From Bordetella parapertussis (GTDB lineage: Bacteria; Pseudomonadota; Gammaproteobacteria; Burkholderiales; Burkholderiaceae_C), in assembly GCA_945861305.1 (NCBI GenBank), contig CAMATW010000035.1:1-25374 (forward strand): DNA of 25,374 nucleotides, read 5' to 3'. Both the position numbers and the translations under genes were made by a program. Shown one piece after another: positions 8,715 to 17,713 of the stretch. Numbering within the stretch: position 1 is the first letter of the stretch; each line of letters opens with the position of its first letter. Below the pieces are notes generated by a model. The model did not search any database. It saw only the letters and a program-made list of their open reading frames with translations, and had not been told where the DNA came from.

Positions 8715-9295
8715 GGCGGTGATGAGGGTTTGTCTTTGGACAAGCGCTCTATCAGTGGGTATAAGCCTGATCGGCGCATGAGCAAGGTAAAGAGGAAAGC
8801 ACCCAGCAAGGCTCCTGCTAAGTCGCCCACGATCATGATAGGCAATTGGCTAACGGACAACAGTTGCTCGGGTTGCTGGTAAGCCCATATAAAGTGGTGG
8901 ACCACCGCATTGAGCAATGCATAGAGCAAACACATTTGAATCAAGTCGCTGGGCTGTGCTATTCGAAGTGTGCGCTCCTTGAGCAGCTTAAATAGAACAA
9001 GCGCCAAGACAGGACTAACCGCAGAAGCCCCTGCATTGAGCAATGCTTGCAGCAGGTTTTCTTCAAAGCTAACACCCAGGATGATGCTGCCAAAGAAAAT
9101 GGCAGAAAACCCCCAGACAGGTCCCAAAATCAACACATAGGCGACCCGCAAAAAAGCGGGCAAGTAAATCCAGTTGATGTGGTTAGACAGAGATATGTGG
9201 TCAAACAACCAAGCATTGGCCAAATGCGTCAGGGCAAAAAGTGGCGCACACAGGGCAAGCCAAATGATTTTTTCTTGGTACAAACCGAGACGCAT
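8711..9295 (-). CDS. Unrecognised polytopic inner-membrane protein
   Basis: A 194-residue hydrophobic protein I cannot assign to a function. Four or five membrane segments are visible: about residues 10-28, 42-75 (probably two passes or a re-entrant pair), 84-104, 118-138 and 150-171. The N-terminal part, with WIYLPAFLRVAYVLILGPVWGF, faintly recalls MASE1-type sensory membrane domains (aromatic-Pro plus a glycine-rich next helix), but no signalling domain follows. The C-terminus is short, charged and probably cytoplasmic (RRSGLYPLIERLSKDKP). It lies 30 nt downstream of icmF on the same strand, so cotranscription is likely. Its TAA stop overlaps the TAA of the response regulator on the other strand. 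No good Shine-Dalgarno precedes the ATG. A transport or regulatory role linked to IcmF is only a guess. Confidence 0.75.
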   Translation of the reverse strand: MRLGLYQEKIIWLALCAPLFALTHLANAWLFDHISLSNHINWIYLPAFLRVAYVLILGPVWGFSAIFFGSIILGVSFEENLLQALLNAGASAVSPVLALVLFKLLKERTLRIAQPSDLIQMCLLYALLNAVVHHFIWAYQQPEQLLSVSQLPIMIVGDLAGALLGAFLFTLLMRRSGLYPLIERLSKDKPSSPP

Positions 9296-9325
9296 GGTTA
9301 AAAAGGTAAAGCCTAACTCAGCACT

Positions 9326-12300
9326 TTACATATTGCGTCTGTACTGGCCACCGACCTCAAACAAGGCCTTGGTGACTTGCCCCAGCGAGCAGCAGCGTAC
9401 TGCATCCATCAGCACTTCAAACACATTGGCGTTGTCCAGCACGGCTTGTTGCAAGCGCGCCAGTTGCGCTTGGGCTTGCACAGCGTGCAGGCTGTGAAAG
9501 TCTGTCAGGCGTTGGAGTTGCGACTGTTTTTCGTCATCGGTGGAGCGAGCCAGTTCAATCGTTTGCGGCACTTCGTCGGCGTGGGGCGACTTGAAGGTGT
9601 TGACGCCGATGATGGGTAACTCGCCGGTGTGCTTGAGCATCTCGTAGTGCATAGACTCGTCTTGGATCTTGCCGCGTTGGTAGCCGGTTTCCATCGCGCC
9701 CAACACGCCACCACGCTCGGCAATCGCTACAAACTCTGACAACACCGCTTCTTCCACCAGTTGGGTCAACTCTTCGATGATGAAAGCACCTTGACCCGGG
9801 TTTTCGTTTTTCGCCAAACCCCATTCGCGGTTGATGATGAGTTGAATCGCCATGGCGCGGCGCACGCTGTCTTCAGTGGGCGTGGTGATGGCCTCGTCAA
9901 AAGCATTGGTGTGCAAGCTGTTGCAGTTGTCGTAAATGGCAATGAGTGCTTGCAGCGTGGTGCGTATGTCATTGAACTGAATTTCTTGGGCGTGCAAGCT
10001 GCGACCGCTGGTTTGGATGTGGTATTTCAGTTTTTGGCTGCGCTCGTTGGCGCCGTATTTTTCTTTCATGGCCACCGCCCAGATGCGCCGCGCCACGCGG
10101 CCCATGACGGTGTACTCGGGGTCCATGCCGTTGCTGAAGAAGAAACTCAGGTTGGGTGCAAAGTCGTCGATGTGCATGCCCCGCGCCAAATAAGCTTCGA
10201 CAAAGGTGAAGCCGTTGGACAAGGTGAACGCCAGTTGGCTGATGGGGTTGGCGCCGGCTTCAGCGATGTGGTATCCGCTGATGGACACGCTGTAGAAATT
10301 ACGCACTTGGTGCTCGACGAAGTATTGCGCAATGTCACCCATCACCTTCAATGAAAATTCGGTGCTGAACAAACAGGTGTTTTGGCCTTGGTCTTCTTTC
10401 AAGATGTCGGCTTGCACCGTGCCGCGCACGTTTTGCATCACCCATGCGCGGATGTCTGCGGTTTCTTGGGCGCTGGGTTCGCGGCCTTTGTCGGTGCGGA
10501 ATTTGTCCAAATTTTGGTCGATGGCGGTGTTCATGAACATCGCAAGAATCGTGGGTGCAGGGCCGTTGATGGTCATGGACACGCTGGTGGACGGTGAACA
10601 CAAATCAAAGCCGTCGTACAGGGCCTTCATGTCGTCCAAGGTGGCGATGCTCACCCCGGAATTACCCACCTTGCCGTAAATGTCGGGGCGCAGATCGGGG
10701 TCGTTGCCGTAAAGCGTGACCGAATCGAAAGCGGTGCTCAAGCGCTTGGCGGGCATGCCTTCACTCAAGAGTTTGAAGCGGCGGTTGGTGCGAAACGCAT
10801 CGCCTTCGCCGGCGAACATGCGGGTGGGGTCTTCGTTTTCGCGTTTGAAGGCGAAGGTGCCGGCGGTGTAGGGGTAGCGGCCTGGCACGTTGTCGAGCAT
10901 CAACCACTGCAACACGTCGCCATGGTCGTGGTACTGGGGCAGGGCCACTTTGCGCACCGTGGTGCCGCTGAGCGATTGGGTCACCAGCGCGGTGCGGATT
11001 TCTTTGTCGCGCACCTTCACCACCAGTTCGTCTCCTGCGTAGTCTTGTTGCAGTTGCGGCCAGTCAGCGAGCAGGTCACGGGCATCGGGCAGCAAGCGGG
11101 CTTGCCGCTCGTCTGCCAAGCCTTGGGCGGCCTCGGAGGCACGTGGCTTGCCTGGTTTGCCTTCAGCCAACATGGCTGAAGCGGCTTGCAGTTGTTGTAC
11201 TTCCCGTGCAAGTTGCGCTTGGCTCTTGGCGCGTTGTTTGTAGCCGCGAACTGTTTCGCTGATTTCTGCCAAATAGCGGCTGCGTGCAGCGGGCACAATG
11301 GGTGTTTGGTGCGAGCTATGGCGAACTTTCACCGAGGGTAAACGTCCGTCATTCAGCTTCAAGCCCAGCGCTTGCAAGCGTGGCTTCATGGCTTGGTAAA
11401 GCGCGGTCACGCCGTCGTCATTGAAGTGGGCGGCCATGGTGCCAAACACCGGCATCTGCTCGGTGGGTGTTGTCCATGCCTCTTTGTTGCGCTGCACTTG
11501 CTTGGCCACATCGCGCAGCGCGTCGGCGGCACCCTTGCGGTCGAACTTGTTGATCGCCACAAACTCGGCGAAGTCGAGCATGTCGATTTTCTCCAACTGG
11601 CTGGCCGCGCCAAATTCTGGCGTCATCACATACATCGGCACATCCACATGGGGCACAATGGCCGCGTCGCCTTGGCCAATGCCAGAGGTTTCCACGATCA
11701 CCACATCAAAGCCAGCGCATTTGGCGGCGGCAATCACGTCGGGCAAAGCCGCGCTGATTTCGCTGCCGAACTCACGTGTGGCCAAGCTGCGCATGAACAC
11801 GCTCTGTCCTGATAAATCGGTGTCTGACCCCAATTTATTCCAAGGCGAGATGGCATTCATGCGGATGCGGTCGCCTAGCAAGGCCCCGCCGCTTTTGCGA
11901 CGCGAGGGGTCGATGGAGATGACGGCTATTCGCAAGCTGTCGTCTTGGTCAAGACGAATACGGCGAATCAGCTCATCGGTCAGTGATGATTTACCGGCGC
12001 CGCCCGTGCCTGTGATGCCCAGCACAGGTACTTTCAGTCCAGCCGCTTGGGCACGCATTTGCGTCACCATCTCGGTATTCGCCTGACCATTCTCAAGCGC
12101 GGTGATGAGTTGCGCCAAAGCTCGCCAATGGGCCTCGCTGTGGCCTTGGATGGCGCTCAATGCCTTTGGTGCGTGCGCATTCAAGTCTTGATCGCAGCGC
12201 ATGATCATCTCGCCAATCATGCCGGCCAAGCCCATGCGTTGGCCATCTTGTGGGCTGTAAATGCGGGTGACGCCATAGGCTTGCAGTTCGTTGATTTCTG

Positions 12301-12643
12301 AGGCGACGATCACGCCGCCGCCGCCGCCAAATACTTGAATGTGTGCCCCGCCACGCTCGCGCAGCAAATCGACCATGTACTTGAAGTACTCCACATGGCC
12401 ACCTTGGTAGGAGCTGATCGCAATGCCTTGCACATCCTCTTGCAGTGCGGCCGTCACCACCTCGTCAACCGAGCGGTTGTGGCCCAAATGGATGACCTCG
12501 GCGCCCATGCCTTGCAGTATGCGTCGCATGATGTTGATGGCCGCATCGTGGCCATCAAACAAGCTGGCGGCGGTGACAAAGCGCACCTTGTTTTTGGGAC
12601 GGTAATTGGCCAGCGCTTGGAATTCGGCGGACAGGTCGGTCAT
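9326..12643 (-). CDS. icmF: Fused isobutyryl-CoA mutase / G-protein chaperone IcmF
   Basis: IcmF is a coenzyme B12-dependent mutase that interconverts isobutyryl-CoA and n-butyryl-CoA, and in some members isovaleryl-CoA and pivalyl-CoA. The 1105 residues contain all expected parts. The B12-binding domain comes first (about 20-155), with DGHDAA, axial His32, AISSYQGGH and a GGGGG turn at 106-110. A MeaB-like GTPase follows, with Walker [10 protein letters not shown] (Lys218), [10 protein letters not shown] and NKFD (365-368). The substrate-binding mutase barrel runs from about 560 to the end. Catalytic His792 sits in SGYHIAEAG. By eye, Phe597 and Gln754 fall where methylmalonyl-CoA mutase has Tyr and Arg, which argues for isobutyryl- rather than methylmalonyl-CoA. 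It is probably cytoplasmic and part of branched-chain acyl-CoA metabolism. Generic pipelines often label it methylmalonyl-CoA mutase. A candidate operator lies at 12715-12731. Confidence 0.95.
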   Translation of the reverse strand: MTDLSAEFQALANYRPKNKVRFVTAASLFDGHDAAINIMRRILQGMGAEVIHLGHNRSVDEVVTAALQEDVQGIAISSYQGGHVEYFKYMVDLLRERGGAHIQVFGGGGGVIVASEINELQAYGVTRIYSPQDGQRMGLAGMIGEMIMRCDQDLNAHAPKALSAIQGHSEAHWRALAQLITALENGQANTEMVTQMRAQAAGLKVPVLGITGTGGAGKSSLTDELIRRIRLDQDDSLRIAVISIDPSRRKSGGALLGDRIRMNAISPWNKLGSDTDLSGQSVFMRSLATREFGSEISAALPDVIAAAKCAGFDVVIVETSGIGQGDAAIVPHVDVPMYVMTPEFGAASQLEKIDMLDFAEFVAINKFDRKGAADALRDVAKQVQRNKEAWTTPTEQMPVFGTMAAHFNDDGVTALYQAMKPRLQALGLKLNDGRLPSVKVRHSSHQTPIVPAARSRYLAEISETVRGYKQRAKSQAQLAREVQQLQAASAMLAEGKPGKPRASEAAQGLADERQARLLPDARDLLADWPQLQQDYAGDELVVKVRDKEIRTALVTQSLSGTTVRKVALPQYHDHGDVLQWLMLDNVPGRYPYTAGTFAFKRENEDPTRMFAGEGDAFRTNRRFKLLSEGMPAKRLSTAFDSVTLYGNDPDLRPDIYGKVGNSGVSIATLDDMKALYDGFDLCSPSTSVSMTINGPAPTILAMFMNTAIDQNLDKFRTDKGREPSAQETADIRAWVMQNVRGTVQADILKEDQGQNTCLFSTEFSLKVMGDIAQYFVEHQVRNFYSVSISGYHIAEAGANPISQLAFTLSNGFTFVEAYLARGMHIDDFAPNLSFFFSNGMDPEYTVMGRVARRIWAVAMKEKYGANERSQKLKYHIQTSGRSLHAQEIQFNDIRTTLQALIAIYDNCNSLHTNAFDEAITTPTEDSVRRAMAIQLIINREWGLAKNENPGQGAFIIEELTQLVEEAVLSEFVAIAERGGVLGAMETGYQRGKIQDESMHYEMLKHTGELPIIGVNTFKSPHADEVPQTIELARSTDDEKQSQLQRLTDFHSLHAVQAQAQLARLQQAVLDNANVFEVLMDAVRCCSLGQVTKALFEVGGQYRRNM

Positions 12644-12714
12644 GGCTTTGACGGGGTGAACCGGAAAAAATTGAAGATTGTCATGGGTTACTGGCGAGTA
12701 GCCTGCGCGTTTAA

Positions 12715-12731
12715 ATTGACGTTACGTCAAT
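12715..12731. promoter_or_regulatory. Perfect 17-bp inverted repeat upstream of icmF (candidate operator)
   Basis: The arms ATTGACGT and ACGTCAAT are exact reverse complements around a single central T. The site is 72 bp from the icmF start codon, in the 120-bp gap between icmF and the upstream amidase. On the icmF strand a TATGAT hexamer (12735-12730) overlaps the outer edge of the repeat, so a bound protein could block a promoter there; no convincing -35 hexamer was found. ACGT-centred palindromes of this type have been attributed to MerR-family LiuR regulators of branched-chain catabolism; that match is from memory. Confidence 0.55.
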
Positions 12732-12763
12732 CATAACGCGAAGCGAAGACAGGTGCACAGACC

Positions 12764-14209
12764 TCAATTAAGCTTTTGTGATGACGGCTTGATCGACAAC
12801 CAATCGCCCACCGCTTCCTCGTAAGCCAATCCCAGCGACAGCAAAGCCAGTTCGCCCTGTGGCTGCCCGATCAACTGCATGCCCATGGGCAGGCCTTGGG
12901 CGCTAAAGCCCACGGGCACATTCAGCGCTGGCAAGCCCGCCAAACTGGCGTACAGCACGACTTCCATCCAGCGGTGGTAGGTGTCCATCTGAACCGAGCC
13001 CTTGGGGGTTTGAATCTGCTGAGGCCAGCGCAGTGAGGCATCAAAAGGCCATACCTGACAGCTGGGCAAGACCAGCACATCAAAGCGACGCATCAGCCCC
13101 AGCATATGTTGGTAAAACGTGGTGCGATCGGTGCTGGCTTGCAAAAACTCACTGGCTTTCATGCCGGCGGCTTGGTCAAATTCCCACAGTGCTTCGGGCT
13201 TGACCAGATCGCGCCCCTTGTCCACCATCGGTGCGATGCGCGAAGCGGTCAACACCCGTCGCCACGCCAGCCAGGTTTGCCAAGCGGCTTCTGGAGAATA
13301 GCCCAATTCCATGCGTTCAACATGGCAGCCCAAGCCTTGCAGGCGTTTCAAGCCGTTTTCGCAAGCGTCCAGCACCCCCGCTTCCATGGGCAAATAACCG
13401 TTCAAGTCGCCCAACCAACCGATGCGCATACCTTTGGCCTCAGGCTTCAGCGAAGCAGCGAACCCGCTGGCCAGCTTGGCCAGCGACAAAGGTGCGCGGG
13501 CATCAAGCCCGGCCATCACCTCCAGCAGGTGGGACAAGTCGCGCATGGTTCTGGCCATGGGGCCGTCGGTACCCAACTGACTCACCCAGACATCGCCAGC
13601 AGGGTAAGCGGGTACCCGCCCCTGGGAGGGGCGCAGCCCAAATACATTGTTCCAAGCAGCAGGGTTGCGCAAACTGCCCATGAAGTCTGAGCCATCGGCG
13701 ACCGGCAGCATGCGCTGCGCCAGCGCCACTGCAGCGCCACCGCTGCTGCCCCCCGCGCTGAACGCGGGCTTGTAGGCGTTACGCGTGGTGCCAAAGACTT
13801 CGTTGAAGGTGTGTGAGCCCAAACCCCACTCGGGGGTGTTGGTTTTGCCAATCACGATGCCGCCTGCGGCTTTAAGCCGTTGGGTCAGCAAGGCGTCTTG
13901 GGCGGGAATGTTGTCGCGCAACAATGGTGAGCCGCAGGTGGTGGGAATGCCTGCCACATCCACCAAATCTTTCAAAGCGATGGGTAGGCCGTGAAGCCAG
14001 CCGCGCGACTGGCCTTGGGAAAGCTCTGTGTCACAGGCTTGGGCTTGCGCCAAAAGCTGGGTGGGGTCTTGCAGGCTGACCAAGGCGTTGAAGTGTGGAT
14101 TGATGCTTTCAATGCGTTGTAAATAGACTTGCATCACCTCACGACAAGACACTTGCTTGGCATGAATGGCTTGCGAGAGGTGGTTGGCGCTGAGTTCGGT
14201 GATAACCAT
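12764..14209 (-). CDS. Amidase signature family hydrolase (first of two)
   Basis: A 481-residue amidase-signature enzyme that should hydrolyse a C-N amide bond in the cytoplasm; no signal peptide is seen. Numbered from ATG 14209, the Lys-Ser-Ser triad reads Lys80 (LPIALKDLVD), cis-Ser155 (SAGGSSGG) and nucleophile Ser179. The nucleophile motif is GSDFMGSLRNPA rather than the common GTDTGGSIRIPA, but the 24-residue spacing between the serines is kept. ATG 14209 is chosen; an in-frame TTG at 14224 would add five residues, and neither has a strong Shine-Dalgarno. The gene diverges from the peptide ABC transporter operon with only 71 bp between starts, so the two are probably co-regulated. Family members act on many amides, so GatA, aryl-amidase or amino-acid-amide specificity cannot be told apart; absence of gatB/gatC argues against GatA. 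Confidence 0.92.
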   Translation of the reverse strand: MVITELSANHLSQAIHAKQVSCREVMQVYLQRIESINPHFNALVSLQDPTQLLAQAQACDTELSQGQSRGWLHGLPIALKDLVDVAGIPTTCGSPLLRDNIPAQDALLTQRLKAAGGIVIGKTNTPEWGLGSHTFNEVFGTTRNAYKPAFSAGGSSGGAAVALAQRMLPVADGSDFMGSLRNPAAWNNVFGLRPSQGRVPAYPAGDVWVSQLGTDGPMARTMRDLSHLLEVMAGLDARAPLSLAKLASGFAASLKPEAKGMRIGWLGDLNGYLPMEAGVLDACENGLKRLQGLGCHVERMELGYSPEAAWQTWLAWRRVLTASRIAPMVDKGRDLVKPEALWEFDQAAGMKASEFLQASTDRTTFYQHMLGLMRRFDVLVLPSCQVWPFDASLRWPQQIQTPKGSVQMDTYHRWMEVVLYASLAGLPALNVPVGFSAQGLPMGMQLIGQPQGELALLSLGLAYEEAVGDWLSIKPSSQKLN

Positions 14210-14280
14210 GCTTGAGCCCGTCAAAAAGAGAATCGCTTATATTGAGCTGTAAATGTAGCTTGGCAAACAAGGGGATGGGT
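14210..14280. promoter_or_regulatory. Divergent promoter region, amidase / peptide ABC operon
   Basis: This 71-bp gap must hold promoters for both divergent units. One AT-rich patch offers a -10 on each strand: TATATT at 14238-14243 for the + strand and TATAAG (14241-14236) for the - strand. The best -35 candidates are spaced poorly: TTGAGC at 14212 with a 20-bp spacer on +, and TTGCCA with a 19-bp spacer on -. No strong palindrome was found. Confidence 0.3.
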
Positions 14281-15873
14281 ATGCGACGCAGTTGGTTAAA
14301 AGTCATGGGCGTGGTTTTGGTAGCGAGTTGGCTGGGTATGCCGGCGCAAGCCCAAAACACCTTGCCAGCCAACAAAGTGTTTCGCTTTGTGCCCCATGCC
14401 AATTTGGCGGTGCTAGACCCCATATGGACCACCGCCTATGTCACCCGTAACCATGCGTACATGATTTACGACACCTTATTTTCTGAGGACGCCAAGGGCG
14501 ATATTCAGCCACAAATGGTGCAAAGCTTCACCACCGCCAAAGACGGCAAGACCTGGACTTTCAAGCTGCGCGCAGGCTTGGAGTTTCATGATGGCAAACC
14601 CGTCACCAGCGAAGACGTGGCCGCTTCCCTTAAGCGCTGGGCCAGCCGTGACGCCATGGGCGGTATTTTGTTTAGCTTCATCGACAAGATTGAAACCCCT
14701 GACGCCAACACCTTTCGCTTTATTATGAAAGAGCCTTGCGCCATCGTGCTCGATGCTTTGGGCAAGGCGTCCAGCAACGTGCCTTTCATCATGCCCGCCC
14801 GCATTGCGGCCACACCCGGCACCGAGCAAATCAAGGAGCATATTGGCTCTGGCCCCTTCGTCTTCAAGGTCGACGAGTTCAAGCCCGGTTCGGTAGCGGT
14901 TTACTTGCGCAACGCCAAGTATGTGTCGCGCAAAGAAGCGACCAGTGGTTTGGCAGGGGGTCGCCCCGTCAACTTCGAGCGGGTAGAGTGGGTCATCATT
15001 CGCGATCCGCAAACCCAGTTCAATGCGCTGCAAGCCGGCGAGGTGGACATGGTGGAGCAACCCAGTTTCGAACAATACGAGTCATTGAAAAAAACCGCTG
15101 GCGTTAAGGTGGACGATTTTTCCCCCGCGGGCTACCAGTACGTCATGCGCTTTAACCACCTGCACGCACCCTTCAACAATGTGAAGATTCGCCAAGCCGC
15201 CATGCTGGCAATTGGTCAGCAAGCCTTCATCAACACGCAAGTCGGTATTCCCGACTTGGTGCGGGCTTGCCGAAGCATTTACCCCTGCGGTACACCCTTG
15301 GCAGACGAGAACACCGGTTATTTCACAGGTTTGGCCAACCCCGCCAAAGCCCGTGAATTGTTGAAGGAAGCCGGTTACGACGGCACGCCCATCGTCATGA
15401 TGCGCCCAACAGATTTGGCGGCCATCACCAAGCTACCCTTGGTGGCCAAGCAGCAGTTGGAGGCCGCTGGTTTCAAGGTGGATTTGCAGCAAATGGACTG
15501 GGCCTCTTTGGTGGCGCGTCGCGCGAAAAAAGAGCCGCCGAACCAAGGTGGTTGGAATATGTTCTTCACCACTTGGACCGCGCAAGACATTGGCAGCCCT
15601 TTAAGCAGTGCCATGCTCAATGCCAAGGGGGCGACCGGCTGGTTCGGTTGGCAAGACGAGCCGCGCATTGAAGCCTTGAAGGCCAAGTTTGCCCGTGCCC
15701 ATGAAGGCCCAGAGCAGAAAAAAATCGCCTCCGAGATTCAAGCCTTGGTGTTTGAAACCGCGGCCTTTGCGCCACTGGGCCAATACCGCAACCCCACCGC
15801 TTTGCGCAGCAATGTCAGCGGCATGTTGCAAACCGCAGGCATTCCCGTGATGTGGGGCCTGAGCAAAAACTGA
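14281..15873 (+). CDS. Family 5 peptide-type ABC transporter solute-binding protein
   Basis: A periplasmic solute-binding protein of the DppA/OppA family (SBP family 5), 530 residues. A signal peptide is clear: MRRSWLK, a hydrophobic core, then AQA-QN with cleavage near residue 24. The family pattern follows: NLAVLDPIWTTAYVTRNHAY, an exposed YDTLFSEDAKGDIQPQM, then WTFKLRAGLEFHDGKPVTSEDVAASL. Two cysteines in ACRSIYPCG may form a disulfide. ATG 14281 is chosen because AAGGGG lies 6 nt upstream and the signal peptide then starts at residue 1; ATG 14275 and a TTG at 14212 are less likely. Cargo could be a dipeptide, oligopeptide, glutathione-like or other amide compound. Its stop overlaps the next ATG by one base (TGATG). 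Confidence 0.94.
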   Translation: MRRSWLKVMGVVLVASWLGMPAQAQNTLPANKVFRFVPHANLAVLDPIWTTAYVTRNHAYMIYDTLFSEDAKGDIQPQMVQSFTTAKDGKTWTFKLRAGLEFHDGKPVTSEDVAASLKRWASRDAMGGILFSFIDKIETPDANTFRFIMKEPCAIVLDALGKASSNVPFIMPARIAATPGTEQIKEHIGSGPFVFKVDEFKPGSVAVYLRNAKYVSRKEATSGLAGGRPVNFERVEWVIIRDPQTQFNALQAGEVDMVEQPSFEQYESLKKTAGVKVDDFSPAGYQYVMRFNHLHAPFNNVKIRQAAMLAIGQQAFINTQVGIPDLVRACRSIYPCGTPLADENTGYFTGLANPAKARELLKEAGYDGTPIVMMRPTDLAAITKLPLVAKQQLEAAGFKVDLQQMDWASLVARRAKKEPPNQGGWNMFFTTWTAQDIGSPLSSAMLNAKGATGWFGWQDEPRIEALKAKFARAHEGPEQKKIASEIQALVFETAAFAPLGQYRNPTALRSNVSGMLQTAGIPVMWGLSKN

Positions 15874-16832
15874 TGGTGATGGCGTCTTTTTTGCTGCGTC
15901 GTTTGCTGGCGGTGCTGCCTGTGCTGGCGGTGGTTTCGGTGGTGGTCTTTTTGATTTTGCGCTTGGCCCCTGGCGACCCCGCTGCGGTGATTGCCGGCAA
16001 CAACGCCACCAGCGAAGACATTGCCAACATCCGCAGCCAGTTGGGTCTAGACCGCAACCTGGTCAGCCAATACGCCATTTGGCTGGGCAAGGTGTTGCAA
16101 GGCGATTTGGGTTATTCCTATTACTTGGGCAAGCCGGTGCTTGAACTCATCACCCAGCGCATGGAGCCCAGCTTGTCTTTGGCTTTGGGTACAGCTTTGC
16201 TGGCGGTGTGTGTGGCCGTACCACTGGGCACCTTGGCGGCCTGGCGCATGGGTGGGTGGTTAGACCGATCGCTGTCTGCGTTTTCGGTGGCGGGTTTTTC
16301 GGTGCCTGTGTTTGTCATTGCCTATGGCTTGATTTATATCTTTGCGATTCGCTTGCAGTGGCTGCCAGTACAAGGCTATAAGCCCTTGTTCGGTCCGCAA
16401 GCGGGCAGTGTGTGGGATTGGTTGCGCCAACTCATCTTGCCGTGGCTGACTTTGGGCACCATTTACATTGCCTTGATTGCCCGAATGACCCGTGCCAGTG
16501 TGTCAGAAGCCTTGAGCGAAGACTACATACGCACGGCGCGGGCCAAAGGCATTGGTGAGATAGCAGTGTTGTTGCGCCACGCTTTGGCGAATGCGGCGGT
16601 GCCCATCGTCACCGTCATTGGCATTGGCGTGGCCTTGCTCATCGGCGGTGTGGTGGTGACGGAAACCGTCTACGCCATTCCCGGCTTGGGGTCGCTTACT
16701 GTGGACGCGGTGCTCAACCGCGACTTCCCTGTCATCCAAGGTTTGGTGCTGTTTTTTTCGTGCAGCTATGTGTTCATCAATTTGCTGGTAGACGTGAGCT
16801 ATGTGTTTTTAGACCCCAGGATTCGCCACTGA
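15873..16832 (+). CDS. DppB-type ABC transporter permease
   Basis: An inner-membrane permease of 319 residues, one half of the channel of the peptide-type importer. The N-terminal helix (SFLLRRLLAVLPVLAVVSVVVFLILRLAPGDP in register) ends in the APGDP motif typical of DppB/OppB. About six membrane segments are visible. The ATPase-coupling EAA loop reads RTARAKGIGEIAVLLRHAL, and the C-terminus ends LDPRIRH, as in this family. ATG 15873 overlaps the solute-binding protein stop in TGATG. ATG 15879 is an equally plausible start two codons later, and a GTG at 15852 is less likely. The stop again overlaps the next start in TGATG. Confidence 0.94.
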   Translation: MVMASFLLRRLLAVLPVLAVVSVVVFLILRLAPGDPAAVIAGNNATSEDIANIRSQLGLDRNLVSQYAIWLGKVLQGDLGYSYYLGKPVLELITQRMEPSLSLALGTALLAVCVAVPLGTLAAWRMGGWLDRSLSAFSVAGFSVPVFVIAYGLIYIFAIRLQWLPVQGYKPLFGPQAGSVWDWLRQLILPWLTLGTIYIALIARMTRASVSEALSEDYIRTARAKGIGEIAVLLRHALANAAVPIVTVIGIGVALLIGGVVVTETVYAIPGLGSLTVDAVLNRDFPVIQGLVLFFSCSYVFINLLVDVSYVFLDPRIRH

Positions 16833-17713
16833 TGGCCGCCTCGCTGCAAAGTCGTTTATGGGACCATGGTTCGGTCCGCTTTGGCGTGGCGGTGTTGGCC
16901 TTCATGGTGGCGGTCGCAATGCTCGCGCCGTGGTTGGGTACGGTGCCCCCCGCTGCCATGGACGCCAACCACATCAACAAAGCCGCGGGTGTGGCCGGCG
17001 ACTTTGCACTGCCCGATGGACAAGTTCTGGCCCACACCTTTTGGTTGGGCACGGATAACTTTGGCCGAGATATTTACAGCCGCGTTTTGTATGGCAGTCG
17101 CATCTCGCTGGTGGTGGGCATTGCCACTGCCGTCTTGGCGCTGGGCCTGGGTGGTTTGTGCGGCATGTTAGCGGGCTATTTTCGGGGCGTCGATATGTTG
17201 CTGATGCGTTTCATGGATGGCTTGATGGCCATACCGGCTGTGCTCTTGGCCATCGCTTTGGTGGCGGCTTTGGGCGCGAATGTGGCGACGGTGGTGATAG
17301 CGATTGCCATTCCCGAGGTGCCGCGTGTGACCCGCTTGGTGCGCGCCTTGGTGCTGACCTTGCGTGAAGAGCCTTATGTGGAAGCCGCCCGCGCATTGGC
17401 TACGCCCACGCCTGTGATTTTGTGGCGGCATATTCTGCCCAACGCCATGGCGCCCCTGTTGGTGCAGGGCACGTTTGTGGCGGCGTCGGCGGTACTGACC
17501 GAAGCCATTTTGAGTTTCTTGGGATTGGGCTTGCCCCCCGATGTGCCCACGTGGGGCAACATCATGGCTGAGGGGCGTGTGCAGTTCAGCCAGCAGCCGG
17601 GTAATGTTTTGTTCCCCGCCATGTTTTTGGTGCCCACGGTATTGGCCATCAACTTGTTGGGTGACGGTTTGCGCGATGTGCTCGACCCCAAATTTGCCAA
17701 GCGGGTGGGTTGA
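16832..17713 (+). CDS. DppC-type ABC transporter permease
   Basis: The second permease of the importer, 293 residues. The N-terminal helix is followed by a periplasmic segment and then GTDNFGRDIYSRVLYGSRIS, the DppC/OppC hallmark. The EAA coupling loop is EAARALATPTPVILWRHIL followed by PN. The C-terminus has WGNIMAEGR and LLGDGLRDVLDPK, both standard for DppC. ATG 16832 is chosen because it overlaps the dppB-like stop by one base; an upstream in-frame ATG at 16760 would run 24 codons into that gene. The loop between the first helix and GTDNFGRD is normal in length for the family. It forms a heterodimer with the preceding protein. Confidence 0.94.
   Translation: MAASLQSRLWDHGSVRFGVAVLAFMVAVAMLAPWLGTVPPAAMDANHINKAAGVAGDFALPDGQVLAHTFWLGTDNFGRDIYSRVLYGSRISLVVGIATAVLALGLGGLCGMLAGYFRGVDMLLMRFMDGLMAIPAVLLAIALVAALGANVATVVIAIAIPEVPRVTRLVRALVLTLREEPYVEAARALATPTPVILWRHILPNAMAPLLVQGTFVAASAVLTEAILSFLGLGLPPDVPTWGNIMAEGRVQFSQQPGNVLFPAMFLVPTVLAINLLGDGLRDVLDPKFAKRVG

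Noticed and set aside
9761..10354. 197-codon open frame on the + strand inside icmF
   Set aside because: It is antisense to a conserved part of the mutase domain. Other long antisense frames at 11372-12086 and 13106-13690 were rejected for the same reason.
12751..12764. Possible terminator hairpin after the first amidase
   Set aside because: Only a 4-bp AGGT/ACCT stem is present, with no U-run on the relevant strand.
16760..16831. 24-codon upstream extension of the DppC-like permease
   Set aside because: It lies in the end of the DppB-like gene, while ATG 16832 forms the same TGATG junction as the neighbouring genes.
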